Shown here: positions 47,010 through 59,089 of the stretch, one piece after another
Position numbering within the stretch: the first letter of the stretch is position 1
How the letters are laid out: the number at the start of each line of letters is the position of its first letter
Notes under the pieces: model-generated
Databases searched by the model: none
What the model was told of the DNA's origin: nothing
Seen by the model: the letters and a program-made list of their open reading frames with translations, nothing else
Translations under genes and position numbers: made by a program
Source of the DNA: Diphasiastrum complanatum
Taxonomy: Eukaryota; Streptophyta; Lycopodiopsida; Lycopodiales; Lycopodiaceae
Length of the DNA: 64,000 nt
Reading direction: 5' to 3'
Assembly (NCBI GenBank): GCA_029204225.1
Contig: CM055099.1
Span: 60,056,212 to 60,120,211, forward strand

Positions 47010-48478
47010 TTATGCAAGGTTGATATATACAAGCAGATGCCTTAGCCAGATTATCTCCTTGGTAGCATTTGTGGCAGTTATATATTTGGATTCCATTGAT
47101 GATAATGCTAGTAAGGTATGCTTTCGGCTATTCCAAGAGATTGGGCCTTGATTGTATAAAAATACAAATCCAGAAGTCGATCTTCTAGTATCGATATCTC
47201 TTGCCCAATCCGCATCTGTATAGCCTTTGAGAGTGTTTGTAGATTGGCTGCCTCCATAACAGATGTTGAGATGTTTGGTTGCTTGGATGTACTTCATGAC
47301 TTTTGTGAGCACTTTCCAATGAGTTACTCCTGGATTTGATAGGAATTGGCCGACTGAACTAATTGAGTATGCAAGGTCTGGTCGCATGCAGATCATTGCA
47401 TATATTAGTGAGCCGATGATGGAGTGAAACAAATATTGTTCCATTTTTTGAGGAGACTGTTCTTTTGACAACTTTAGTCTAGGGTCGAGTGGAAAGTGAT
47501 TTGGTTTGCAATTGGCCTTCCATAATTTTCCACCACGTTGTGAGATATCTCTGCTGACTGATGAAGATCCGTCTATTGCATTGAATTTGAAATTTTTTGA
47601 TTCCAAGACAATAATGGGCTAGATTCATATCAATCATTTTGTATTTCTAGGCCAGCATGCATTTTGTGTCCTTCATTAGATTCAGATTGTTACCGAATAA
47701 TAATGTATCATCTACATAGAGAGTGATGATGATGAAGAAATCCGATACAAACTTGAAATAAACATTCGAGTTTGCTGAGTTTGGAATAAAACCATTCTCG
47801 ATCAGAAATGCATTGATTTTCTGGGACTAGGCTCTAAGTGACTATTTCAGCCCATAAAGAGCCTTGTGGATTTTGCATACAAGGTGTTGCTTACTCTTCA
47901 GTTCATATCCCTTGGTTGCCACATATGAATTTTCTCTTCGCCGTCTGGACATCCATTTGGTGGACTTCAAGATCTGTTGTGGTTGCAAAGGAGAGGAATA
48001 GTAAGATTGAAGCATGCTTAACAACTGGCTTGAAGGTTTTGGAATAATCCAGATCTGAAATATGGGAATAGCCTTTGGCGACTAGCCTGGCCTTGTAGCG
48101 ATCTCACCTTCAACATCATATTTTGCCTTGAATATCCATTTGTATGGAATCGGATTTTGGTCCTTTGACATCTCCATTACTATCTACATTTGATTCTCTA
48201 TCAGAGAATTGAATCTGGTGTCCATTGCTACTTTCTATTGATCAGCATCAGGTGTAGACATTGCCTCTGAAACTGTGTTCACTTCCTGCACAAAATAGCA
48301 TGCTGCATCACCTGTAAATCGAAATGGAGGCTGTTTGGATCAGTTTGATCTTATGGGTTGAGCTTTGATCTTCTGATGTGATTCGACCCATTGAGATTCT
48401 AACTCACTTTGTCGGAAATCAAGAGGTGTAGATGATATCAGATTAGTAGAGGGTTGATAGAAACAGAACTTTGAGATC
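47010..48478 (-). pseudogene. Family-G RT and RNase H (G2 part, minus)
   Basis: RNase H: FHSIIGSLIYAMICMRPDLA, YTDADWARDIDTRRSTSGF, SRKHTLLALSSMESKYITAT. RT pieces extend to about 48320, and a linker STPLDFRQSELESQWVESHQ lies near 48440-48375. It abuts family-B gag at about 48480. Broken fossil. Confidence 0.85.
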
Positions 48479-49717
48479 AAATTGTGATGAGTAGACTTGG
48501 ATTCATAAATCTTCTTCAGAGCTTCCCAAGCCTCTCGAGATGAATTGCACTTACCAATCTCCTTGAGTAGCTCATTGGTAATATTCATCTTGATCACATG
48601 TAGAGCTTTATTAGCTCTTTTGTCATACCTCACTTGATCTTGTTGAGCCAAGGGTCTCTCCTCCAACCATACAACAATATCCATCAACTCATGCATTTCA
48701 AAACGTGATTCCATTCTCACCTTCCATGTAGAGTACTTGCTTGAGGTAAGCCTACCATTGCTTTCCAACATAAATTCACTTGATGTAGCCATGTTGCAAC
48801 AACCTGAAATTTCTCTTTTAAACCTTTTCCAATGCACAAAGCACTCTTTTGAATTACAACAAATGTTTCCAAAAATAAATGACAAAGATATGGAACCTCT
48901 CAATTCTCTTCTTGCACTTATAACTAGCAAATCAACACATAGAATGTAGAAATCTTGATCAACCTATGATCTACCACAATCTAATGAATCTTGCCACTCT
49001 CTAAGATTGAAACACACTCTATTGAGATCCAGCAACCTCAAAAAATAGAGATCCAATCATAAATAGGCTTTTGACAAAATCACAAAAAGTTGAATATTTC
49101 AAATTCTACATGCAATTGCCTAAAACTTGATATAGAGTCTTGTAGCCTCAATTAAAGTTGTCCTACTACATAGAAAATTGGACAATTCTAGTAAGCCCCT
49201 TATGAAATCGGAATTCTTCAAGTTCATAAACCTAAATTGAGTTTTGACCTACAAAAGGTCAATTCTACATATGCAAATTCCTTGATTTTTGAGTAGAAAC
49301 TATTCTAGCATCCTCTAGAGATAGAAACTCCTCCAAATCCTTGATAGATGTGGTTGATCCTTTCATAACCTGCAACACAAGCTCTGATACCATCATGTGA
49401 AGAAATATGAATCATTAAGATCCAATCTATTCTCTTGATCTTTGGTTTAGAAAGACAACACAATCTACAACATTTGCAACCATAGAAAATCAACATCCAC
49501 TTAATGAAAGAGATGCAAACTCAACAAGATATTGATCAAACATCAAACATATGACAAAATGAAGTTGTTGTCTATACAAAAACATTAAGCTACTGTATTT
49601 CACATGTGTGGATCCGAATATAACATAATATGAGCATTCTACACACAAGATTGCAAGATATCGCCAATATAGTGCACCAATGGATAGATAAACCCAAGAT
49701 AACTCATGTATAAGCAT

Positions 49718-49868
<151 letters not shown>

Positions 49869-49983
49869 CTCTTCTCACGTGGGTACAACTATATATAGCA
49901 AATCCATGTCTCATTAATGATCTTGGTTTCTCTCCATATAAAAAACCCTACTATTAATGTGGAATAGATTCAATGTCTCCAAC

Positions 49984-50517
49984 TGTTATGTCCATCACCA
50001 GTCCATCAACTGTTATGTCCATCACAATATACTCCTAGTCTTGGATACACGATACTCTAGTGAAACAAGCTGTTAGTTATGCCATGTCATACTGGACATG
50101 ACCTGAAAGTAACTAATATCCTTGTGAGGCCCAAAACACACTAAATGGAGTTTAGACAAGGTATGAGACAGTGTATGCATGTGTAGAGTTATCAATAGCA
50201 ATTCTATGAATAGTTGGCCCATGCATATGACTCTATTCTAGGTGAATCTATGTATAGGGAACATAGGGCTATGCATGGCTATGTGCCCAGGATGCATTAG
50301 GCTCTATATAAGGGGTCCAATCTCGCCCTACTCATCATCATGGTTCTTGATTCATTGCCAGGCTCTCACTCTACATTCATGCTTCTTGTTCCTTGGCTTG
50401 GGGGTGAGGCTTCTAGAGATTGATTGGATGCTTCTACTTGGTTGGGTGGTTTCTCCACAGTGTGTTATCCTTTTGTGTTTAGGATTTGTAAGCAGGATCT
50501 AAGGAGCTTCCCTTATA
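49984..50517 (+). mobile_element. Solo LTR inserted in K's LTR
   Basis: Bounded by tgttatgtcc and cttccctta ta, with a perfect 5-base duplication CCAAC at 49979-49983 and 50518-50522. A TATA box ctctatataaggggtcc lies at about 50293-50309. The first 15 bases recur at about 50007. Strand is taken from the TATA box. Flanking K-LTR text is continuous with the B1 LTR across the site. Confidence 0.8.
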
Positions 50518-50900
50518 CCAACATTCAAATTTGAATCTACCAAACTCGACCTCCTACTATTTTTCTCACTTTCTAAAAGTGGTAATTCAAAACCATTTGA
50601 ACTAAGATAACTTTGAAATGACTATCTCTAAGTCTAAAATGTGAATTGGCCTCAATTGCCAAATAAACAAATATGACCAAAATATCAAACTAGTTGACAA
50701 TTTCTCACATGCTATTAGCGCTTATTGCTTACTAGCGGAAGTGCATCAGACAGATTTTTCAGTATTCATCCACTATTGCTTTGTGCTCTCGTCATCTGAT
50801 TTGTACATGCTACATACTGAATCAATCTATCTTCTTATTGTGTTTAGTATCATGTCATAATGTATGCTTTGTAGTTATTTGTAACTGATAAATATCTTAT

Positions 50901-51568
50901 TGAAGTGGGTACTCAATTTTATCCAAGTCTAAATATGGGCAAGAGAGTGATAGCAAAAATTATCGTGAGAGAAAAATGAAAAGGATTTTGAAATAAGAGC
51001 TAAGGATTTTTAGTACAACTAAGTTTATAGACGTTGGATACGGCCTTTGAAAGAGTTTTGTTTTCTATTTTGAGGCCTCCCCACTCTAAAATTGGATCTT
51101 CTCTAAATGCAATGTTCAGTGTAGTCTTGAGATTTAGGAGAAATAATTATTGAATAGGCTCATTGGTAATCATAATTGCATTAGCTCACCAAGGTGAAAA
51201 ATCTTAAGTCCATAGAACAATGTAAACCAGAGATGTTGAAAAAATAGATTGAAAATTTGTGAAGATGAATGGATTTAAGGAATGACCCTATGGGTGTAGA
51301 ACTTGACTTTGTAGGCTATCAATAGTTTGTAGAAATTGCTTCTATTGTCAAGGCATACATTCACATGTTGATTGGAACATGAGCATTGAATGACCTCCCT
51401 TCTCGAGGGAGCTCTCGACAGTTGAGCTAGAACTAAGATGAACCTCAAAACTCCAGAATCAAAACAAAACATTGTGAAGGTCCTTGTGAATGTTGACACA
51501 AAGTGATTTTTGCGTAGTGCTTTGAATGTCGAAGGGAAATTATTTACCAAAATGTGGGTTAATGATAA

Positions 51569-51602
<34 letters not shown>

Positions 51603-51890
51603 TTTCTCATCTACTAATTAGTAAAATGCATGAATGGAATAAAATGTTTTCCATTGTCCTTATATACTAGATATAAAATCCACAACCAAGAAACCATGAT
51701 CATTTGGAGAATAGTTAAAAAATAATATTGTGCTAAGCTTGACTCTAGTGCTACTCCATGAAATACTTTAAAGGTCTAGAATAAGTGGCTTTATTATAAT
51801 AAGTGTATAGTACTACTATCTAGTTAATTGTATACATTATCTCATCCACTTCTTATGAGTCATCCTTCTTGGATAACTTTTAGTACTACG
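50901..51890 (+). pseudogene. 28S (25S) rRNA pseudogene fragment
   Basis: A 34-base exact block at 51569-51602 (gtaactatgactctctt, then aaggtagccaaatgc) is the universal helix near the active centre of large-subunit rRNA. Colinear matches run on both sides: gaagtgggtactc (50902), gagttttgttttct (51052), ccaaggtgaa and gaacaatgta (51189-51223), gtgctttgaatgtc (51517), gcttgactctagt (51738), agaataagtgg (51778), and a cttatgagtc word near 51862. Most differences are G/C to A/T. About 1 kb of the 3' half of the gene. Decayed and not functional. Confidence 0.9.
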
Positions 51891-53889
51891 GATGAGAGTT
51901 GATATAAGTATGTGGGATACAGTCTTGAACTTATTTAGATTCTCTTGCACATATCGCTCTTGGTAAATAATTGTCCACATTTTTATTTCCACACTTCACT
52001 TTTTAAGCAAGAACTTGAATAATTTACAAGTTTATAGAGGTTGAATTTTTTGTCTAGCTTGCACAATGTGAGTATAGACCTTGGACATGATACTTTATTT
52101 CAAGAGTTAGAATTTCTCTTTGTCAAATGTAGTGCAAGCCACCATGAATCTCATTTTCTAGTGTGACCCAATGATGTGTTTTATGCACGGTTCATATGCA
52201 ATAGCGGAAATGAAAACAAGAAAAACACAAAAGAAGGAGCCACTTGTAGTTAGGAGGGGACTATCTAGACACATATTAGATCAACTAAGATAGATGCCAA
52301 CATATATTATTAATCAATTTTATATAGCTAAATGGCAACTATAGTATTTTGTAGCTCAATCATTATCATCATTTTCAGTGAATTTGAATTAGCTTGAACT
52401 ACTACTAGGTATAGAGCTCATGGGTAAGACTCCATCACATTGTTTATGTAATGGATGAGACATGGGCATCTTGTTAGCAGGCCAAAAGACAAAGTGTGCC
52501 ATAAAATTTGTAAGCACATTTATTTGTTTTAGAAGCTTTAAATGAAAGATCAATGGAGCTTGAATTCAATTAGTGTACTCATTAAGTACATTGACCAATG
52601 TGTACTACTACCTATAAATGGGGCCTGAATTTTAGTTAGTGTCTTCTAGTGCACCAATTAAGTACATAAAGAAAGGTGCATGGATTATTAAAGGGGCTCA
52701 AACATCAGTTACTACTAATTGGATTTAGTTCAAGGAGCACCAACCATAAGTGGTCCCCTTTTGTAAGGTCAATTATATGCTTGAACATTGGAGTTGAGTT
52801 AGCCCAATGTCCTCTTTTCATGTGAGTCAACATCATCTGTTAGCAAAAATCTAAAAAAAGTTTCTTGATTGCATCTGATAAATTCTAGGTTACATTCACT
52901 AAGTTTAGTGCTATATTACTTTATACTTATATTGAAAATCTTAATGCACAAGTACAAATTATGTGAAAGCTTGCTTTAGGGTTTGATCATACGAAGAGCA
53001 TCTATAGTGAAAATAACACGAAAGAAGAGGTTATGATAAAATGAAGCCCAAGTTCGTGTAACTTATTAACAAAGTTAACTAGTTATTTATGAAAATTTTA
53101 AAAGGATGCAAGGTTTGTTAACTACTACATCTGAAATAGACCAACAAGAGTTGAGAACAATGTCAAAGAATCTTGTAGATGTTTATAATTGTCAAACTAT
53201 TAAGCATTTTGATCACCATTATTATCATCAAGACATGTGAAATTGTAGGACATATTTTGTAGCAAATAAAGGAATTTTATTTTTTGTATCAAAATAACAA
53301 AAGAAATCAAATATTAGATAAACACATCAATTTGGATTCTATCAAGATGAGACAGATAGTGAGATTTTCAAAAGGTCAAAATGGTCATAGAGCAAATCTA
53401 TGCATGTAAAAATGTGCATTTTTACATGCACAAGTCAATCTATGCTAATTTAAATTATTTATTTACTTTTTTTGTGTTTCTTGTTCATGTAGTGCTAATC
53501 TCAAATTCAAATAAATTTGAATTTAAAAAAAGAAAAAGAAAAAGATAGAAGTGTTGATGTTTAAAAAAAATGCAAATACATGCGTAAATGTTGCCCGATT
53601 CTGGGAACGTCATGAAATATTCTAGAATATTGCAAGAGGCTCCTGAAATAAGCCCAAACACTACATAAATGAAATAGAGAGTCAGAAGTATTAGAAACAG
53701 ATGACCAATTGGCATCTTGCGTGTGTGAGTCCAACATTGGGTCTTAGGCTAATAAGTGCCATGGAGCACAATTATTAATTAAATAAACTTGGCTTTTGTA
53801 AAGTTCCTAAGCTAGGAAACACAACTTGTCCTCAAGAAACACAAAGTAATCTTGACGATCAAGATCGTGATCCTGATTGAACTTCAGTG
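51891..53889. other. Unassigned A/T-rich DNA
   Basis: No frame above about 76 codons and no terminal repeat or domain word that I recognise, apart from the palindrome at 53401-53430. Possibly old, decayed repeats. Confidence 0.5.
53401..53430. repeat. Perfect 14-bp palindrome
   Basis: Arms tgcatgtaaaaatg (53401-53414) and catttttacatgca (53417-53430) around a two-base loop. It would form a tight hairpin or cruciform. It includes RY-like tgcatg words. Confidence 0.85.
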
Positions 53890-53932
53890 GCCAATCAGAG
53901 TGAAGGAGGCTCACCTCTCAAATCTATAAAAG
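53887..53932 (+). promoter_or_regulatory. CCAAT plus TATA promoter-like pair
   Basis: ggccaatcag near 53890 is followed about 30 bases later by ctataaaagcg near 53921. The spacing and words suit an LTR promoter. No plus-strand gene follows; the adjacent coding text is P on the minus strand. Tentative. Confidence 0.3.
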
Positions 53933-55437
53933 CGAGCCATTTCCTTGGTATTGTCTTGATGTAGATCTTGAGAAGGGTAGTTTGTGAGCCTTTGAGAGGC
54001 TGCATGCTTCCCATCTCTTCCCACACTTTGGCAAATGCTTGGGGAGTCCAACTGCAAGCCCCTTTGCTACCATAGATTCCATGGCTTTGTAGTTGGGGTG
54101 GCCCAACCTTTTGTGCCACAGTTCCACCTTTGATAACTCCACCTTTGCCAAGTTAACACTCTCCACTGCAACATTAGCATCAAGCTTAAACAATCTACCT
54201 TGTTTAAAGTCTTTGGCTATACATTCATCATTTCTAAGGATGGAACAAACTCCATGCTTAAATTGTACATCTAGGCCATTATCCATTAACTGGCCAACAC
54301 TAAGCAAACTCTTGGTTAACTTAGGAACATAAAGAACATTATCAAAATTCATCCTTTTGGATGATCCAACATACAAGGGAAATGTTCCTATTCCACTTAT
54401 CTTACATTCTTGACTACTTGCAGTATAGATTGATCTATGTAAATCATTGTAAGAAAGTAAAGTGGAGAATATGTCCTTTTGATATGTCATGTGGGAACTA
54501 GCCCCACTATCAATCCACCAAGAATCATTGGTGTTGCACTTGGATGATGGTGGTTTGTTGGAAACCATCAAGGATGACTCTTCATCCTCCTCCTCCTCCT
54601 GATGTGCAATGTTGCTTTGTTTGCTCTCTTGTGCCTTCTTCTTCTTGATACATTCTGATGCAAAATGTCCTTTCTTTCCACAGAAAAAACATTTGTACTT
54701 GGACTTGTCTTTGATCTTGCCCTTTGAGCTTGAAGCATCCTCCTCCTCCTTGGTATCCTTGAAGTGCTTCTTCTTGCCATTGGTCTTCTTCTTGCCTTTG
54801 AATGAGAAATTAGCTTTCTCATCACCATCCTGCAGAGAAATAGCATTCATTCTTGCATTGGTATGCATCATCCTACACTCTTTAGCAACTAATACACTGT
54901 GTAGCTTTTCTATAGTGGGCAAAGTGTCTTGGATTGCAAAGCTTTGGACCAAATTTGTAAAGTCACTCCCTAGACCATTGAGGACAATCTGAACAAGCTC
55001 ATTATCTTGAATCTTCTCTCCAATGGAAGCTAACTCCCTATTGAGAGACTTGATTCTAGCACATAAACTTGTGCACTCTCATCACTTCTCTTCATGCTTT
55101 GCAGAATCTGATTCCTAAGCATGAGAACCCTTGAAGTGTTGCTAGACTCATAGATTGATTTTAGAGATTCCCAAGCCTCTTTAGCACTGGTACAGGCTGA
55201 TACTTCTCTCAATAAATCATTGCTTACATTCATCTTCACACAGTGAAGTGCAAGCCTAGATCTTCTTTTGTATTTAGCTAACTCTTGTGCACTTAGAGGT
55301 TCATCTTCCTCATCAATCAAAAACTCATAGAGATCCTAGAGCACCATGAGTGACTCCATCCTCACTTTCCAAATAGCATAATTGGTAGAATTTAGCCTCT
55401 CACTAGCTTCTACAAGATATGCTCCAGTAGATCCCAT
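53924..55437 (-). mobile_element. Ty1/copia fragment P: gag, protease and pre-integrase
   Basis: Read leftward: gag from MGSTGAYLVEASERLNSTNY (ATG at 55437), EPLSAQELAKYKRRSRLALH, and a CCHC knuckle CFFCGKKGHFASEC (about 54690-54650). Protease: WWIDSGASSHMTYQKDIF (about 54525-54470). Pre-integrase: LWHKRLGHPNYKAMESMVAK (about 54115-54055). No LTR was assigned. The domains that remain are long and well kept. Broken fossil, related to A. Confidence 0.85.
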
Positions 55438-55689
55438 CTTACTAGTAAGATTCTATATACAAGATATAGATTTGCTTGACCTTGAAACTCACAAAGGTTT
55501 CTAACTTGCAGTGTTTCACTCAAATGTTGACTTCAATGACTTTAATAGGTGTCGCGAGACAATGGTAATATAGTATGCTGAGAGAATCTATTAATGATAT
55601 CGCATGTTCCATAGGCTATTTTTGACAGAGTTTGCTCCATATAGGACTACCAATGGAATCATGTTTATTTGACCTCCCGTCAACACTTA

Positions 55690-57700
55690 TAAAGAATTGA
55701 CTTTTTTTGATTTTGCAGATTATGTCGAATTTCCGCAAAATAGTCAGCAAGATTTTGCCCCCAATCCACGTAAAGACTGAAAAGTTCTGGATACGCCATA
55801 TTTACATTGATGAGTAGTCCAACATCATCAAAAGCGCCTATGTCTACAACATCTTTTGGTTTGCACAATTGAAACTATGACTTTCGCTTCCAAAATTGTC
55901 GTTTATTGTCTTCATTTTGCAAAAATTGATATTCTTTAATACGAATGTATTCTAAGGCATATATAGTTGAAGAACCTATGTATAACTCAACTGACCCGAA
56001 AGGTTTGATTGTGAATCTCCCCTGAATTATGCCCCAGCAGAGACATGCTTTCTTGTCAATAGATAACTGGGCCCATAACCAGAGAAAATTGTCCTTTTTC
56101 CATGGTGTTTTCCAGTCGTCGAAGGTGATGCTTACTGCGCCTGGTAGCATCATATAATCCACACACCATTGTAATTCAATGTTAAAAGCTTGTGGACACC
56201 ACTTCCAGAATCGATCAGCAAATGCATTGAACCTTTCAGCACATACCTTCGACTGGTTTCGACATGGTCACTTTGTCTGAGTAGTTGTTGTTGCCATGTC
56301 TTGAGTTTGTAACTCGACAGCTAATTTTTTATCTTTCAGCTGCTGCTCGAGATCAGACAACTCCTGTTTGAGCTTGTCAGCCTTTGCTATTGCCTCTAAA
56401 TATTCTGGATGGTCAACAACTCCTGAACAGACAGGAACGGACTTAAGTTGCTGCATCAAATCATCAATTCTCAACAGGGCATGTAAATATGCGTCATGAG
56501 AGTCCGGCCCGCTGCATGTCTGGGTGGCTTCAATAGACAGCTCCTTCAACTCCGCCAACTCTTCTTTGACTAGCGCCTTCGCATCTTTGAGCGAATGCAG
56601 GAACTTGACTCAAAAATTATCTAGCATCTGGCCTTGGAGCTGTTTCAGTTTCAAGAAATCTATCATGATAGAACTTGCATTGCTGCACAGAGCAAGCACA
56701 ATTTTGGCCTTTATTCGTGTCACTTGCTCCTCCTGCAAAAGTTTTTATAGAGCGACATTGTTCTTATTTATGGTCTGCACCTGTTGTTGTAAAGAATCAA
56801 TGGCAGTTTGCAACCTTGGCCTCAATCGCCTTATTGATTTCCTTCGAAGAATCAGCTTCTTCTTTTGTGGTACGAAGCTGTGTTTAAAAGAAACGAGTAT
56901 GGTCAATCAGCTTGGTGTTGTCTGATGTGAGCAAATCAATCTTCTCATAAGACTCTTTGAGAAAGTCTTGAAACTTTCACTCTGCTTCTATCAGGTCCAT
57001 GATGTTCTTTTGATTATATCTATCAAATTCATATATATCAGCAACTAAATTCTTGGCTATATTGGTCATGGAGGTGAACCACCGGTTGTCAGGTTCATTA
57101 TCATCTTCATCAGCTACCCCACTGTCGCCTACTGCAGCTGCTCGAGCCTTGCCTGAAGTGTCGGACGAAGTTTCATCTTCATCCGAGGCGCTTGAGTTCT
57201 TCTGCTTTTGGGAGGTTCTGGCTTTGTTGATTCAACAGCAGTAGGTCCATCTGTGTCCATGGCAGTGGTAGTATCTGCATTTTTCTGAGAAGCTACACCA
57301 TCAACTTCCATAGTAGTTATAGTAGTTTCTTGGATTGGTGGCGCAAGTGCTGTTGTGGTGGTTGTGGTAGGTATGGTCAGAAGACTAGATAGGTCAACTG
57401 GTGTTGGGGGCAACAGTCTTTCCATCAATAAACTTTTCTCTTGGTCGCTTAAGGCTCCAAAATGCTCACACAAATGCGAAACATGCGCTCCTACTGCCAA
57501 ATTTTTTTTGTGTTTGATGTGAGAAAAGTGGATTTTGAATGGATCCAAACTCCCAAAATACTTGGCTAAGATCTTTGCATGACAAGCTACAAAAGCTAGA
57601 AATGGCAAAGCATCCTAATGCTACCTTTGATATACATGAACTTGACAAAGCATTCAAGTGACAAAAGAAACTAATAAAAGGTACTAACAGGGCTCCCAAC
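55690..57700 (-). other. Unidentified module N, shared with gypsy Q
   Basis: Read leftward: an N-terminal part with FVACHAKILAKYFGSLDPFK and HVSHLCEHFGALSDQEK. A T/P-rich acidic linker follows, then a coiled-coil region (DKLKQELSDLEQQLKDKKLA near 56370-56310). Then DYMMLPGAVSITFDDWKTPW (about 56160-56100), SSTIYALEYIRIKEYQFLQN, and NMAYPELFSLYVDWGQNLAD (about 55810-55750). The last parts match Q at 32383-32770. No named domain is recognised. Probably an accessory gene of a gypsy lineage, here without visible LTRs. Broken. Confidence 0.6.
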
Positions 57701-57711
57701 TGCAGCCTATC

Positions 57712-58147
57712 ACTTTTGAAAATCTCTTAAGATCATACACAAAAGCTTGAAAACAATACACAAAGCAATGCTCTCAATGGAGGAAGAAACTGTGACAATG
57801 ATCTATTGATCTCTCTTAACAATACAATAAGTTTCTCCAACCTATTCTCCACAGACTTCAGCCTAATATAGGTGAGAGAGATGACTCTCTCTCCTCTCTC
57901 TAGAACTTAGGACCCAATTTTAGCACCAGTAGCCTAAAATAGCCAATTTTGGCCTATATGTCCAAATAACAAGATTTTGGTGTCATTTCAAAGGTCATGA
58001 AGTTTGAGACTTCTTCAATATGAGATATATACTAAAATAAAAGTATATAGGCCTCTTTCACATGTGTGAAAGGTTAGATCCAAAACTATGTACAAAAATT
58101 GCCAATTTAGGCCTCAAACTAGCTAGGAAATGTTGACAATTTTCACA
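57712..58147 (-). repeat. Partial 3' LTR of M
   Basis: Starts (leftward) tgtgaaaattgtcaac beside ctccctcttcaac. Words such as gaggcctaaa and tgaagaagtctc follow the B-family order. It fades at about 57712, where N begins. Confidence 0.75.
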
Positions 58148-58160
58148 CTCCCTCTTCAAC

Positions 58161-58485
58161 TTAGTTTTACAACACTACTTTGCTCCAACCTAAGAATGAT
58201 CTCCATCATGATAATAGATCTCTTCTCAAGTGTTCTAATATGTACAATATGAAGTACAACATAATCGATATAGAGAATAGTGTCCATATAAGATGCTTCA
58301 CTATTTCTTACATCAATTTTACATAGAGTGGTGAACAAGATACATGTAAAAGAACATAGAATCATGATGAAAGGATTCCTCCATGTATCCACCTTTGAAT
58401 TCTCTGTAAAATAGCAGCAAACAAGTTGTAAGTTAAAGTAACCAACAAGTGTTTGCATGCCTCCTCCACATTCCACTATGCCCAT
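58161..58485 (-). other. Non-pol tail of M
   Basis: CKIDVRNSEASYMDTILYID (about 58340-58260) and DTWRNPFIM match B1's tail (EIDVRNSEASNLDTILYI; EAWRNHFIH). Conserved between two elements despite the lack of a pol domain. Confidence 0.6.
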
Positions 58486-59089
58486 AGTAAATGCACCATG
58501 TATCACTTCTTTCTACAACTGGATTTGCTTCCCACATATCGCTCCTAAGGTCCAAACTATTTACGGCTTGTGATATCTTAGATGCTTGGGCAATGGCTAT
58601 CTGTGCATTTTCTGCTACTATCGCTTTTGCTACTGCTTCATCTATCAACTGGGAATCGCTCTGCCTTGCCTCGAAAGTTTCGGTCAATCTTCTCAAATAT
58701 TGTCTAACTCCTTCTCCTTCTCCCTGTTGAAGGGATGTCAAAGTGAACAACAAACCATTCGTAGTTCTATGTGGGGCAAATTCAATTAGGAATAATATGT
58801 GAAAGGTCTCTATGTCTTCGATGGATTCTCTAAATAGACTGTAGTACCATTTCCTCGCAGTTCCCATATCTTATGCACTCTCATAAGGGGCTCCATGAAA
58901 CTCAGGGGTTGTGCTTCTCCACTTTGGTGAAGGTTCTACATCAGCAGGAATTATGATAGGCTCAGTAACTCGAGCAGCCATAGCTTTCAGTTGTGAACTC
59001 TTGACAATGATAACGATATCAGGTATCTGAAATATATCTTTTTCTGGAGTGATCTCATAGTACTCAAATGATATCGTTGGACTAGGCAA
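58486..59089 (-). pseudogene. Ty3/gypsy gag fragment within M
   Basis: Read leftward: EPSPKWRSTTPEFHGAPYES, then GTARKWYYSLFRESIEDIET, LTSLQQGEGEGVRQYLRRL and TETFEARQ, the standard gypsy capsid layout (W ... F ... L-Q ... E ... Y-RR). Broken fossil. Confidence 0.75.

Noticed and set aside
51275-51550. 91-codon minus-strand open frame
   Set aside because: It lies antisense to the 28S rRNA pseudogene, whose rRNA match explains the sequence.
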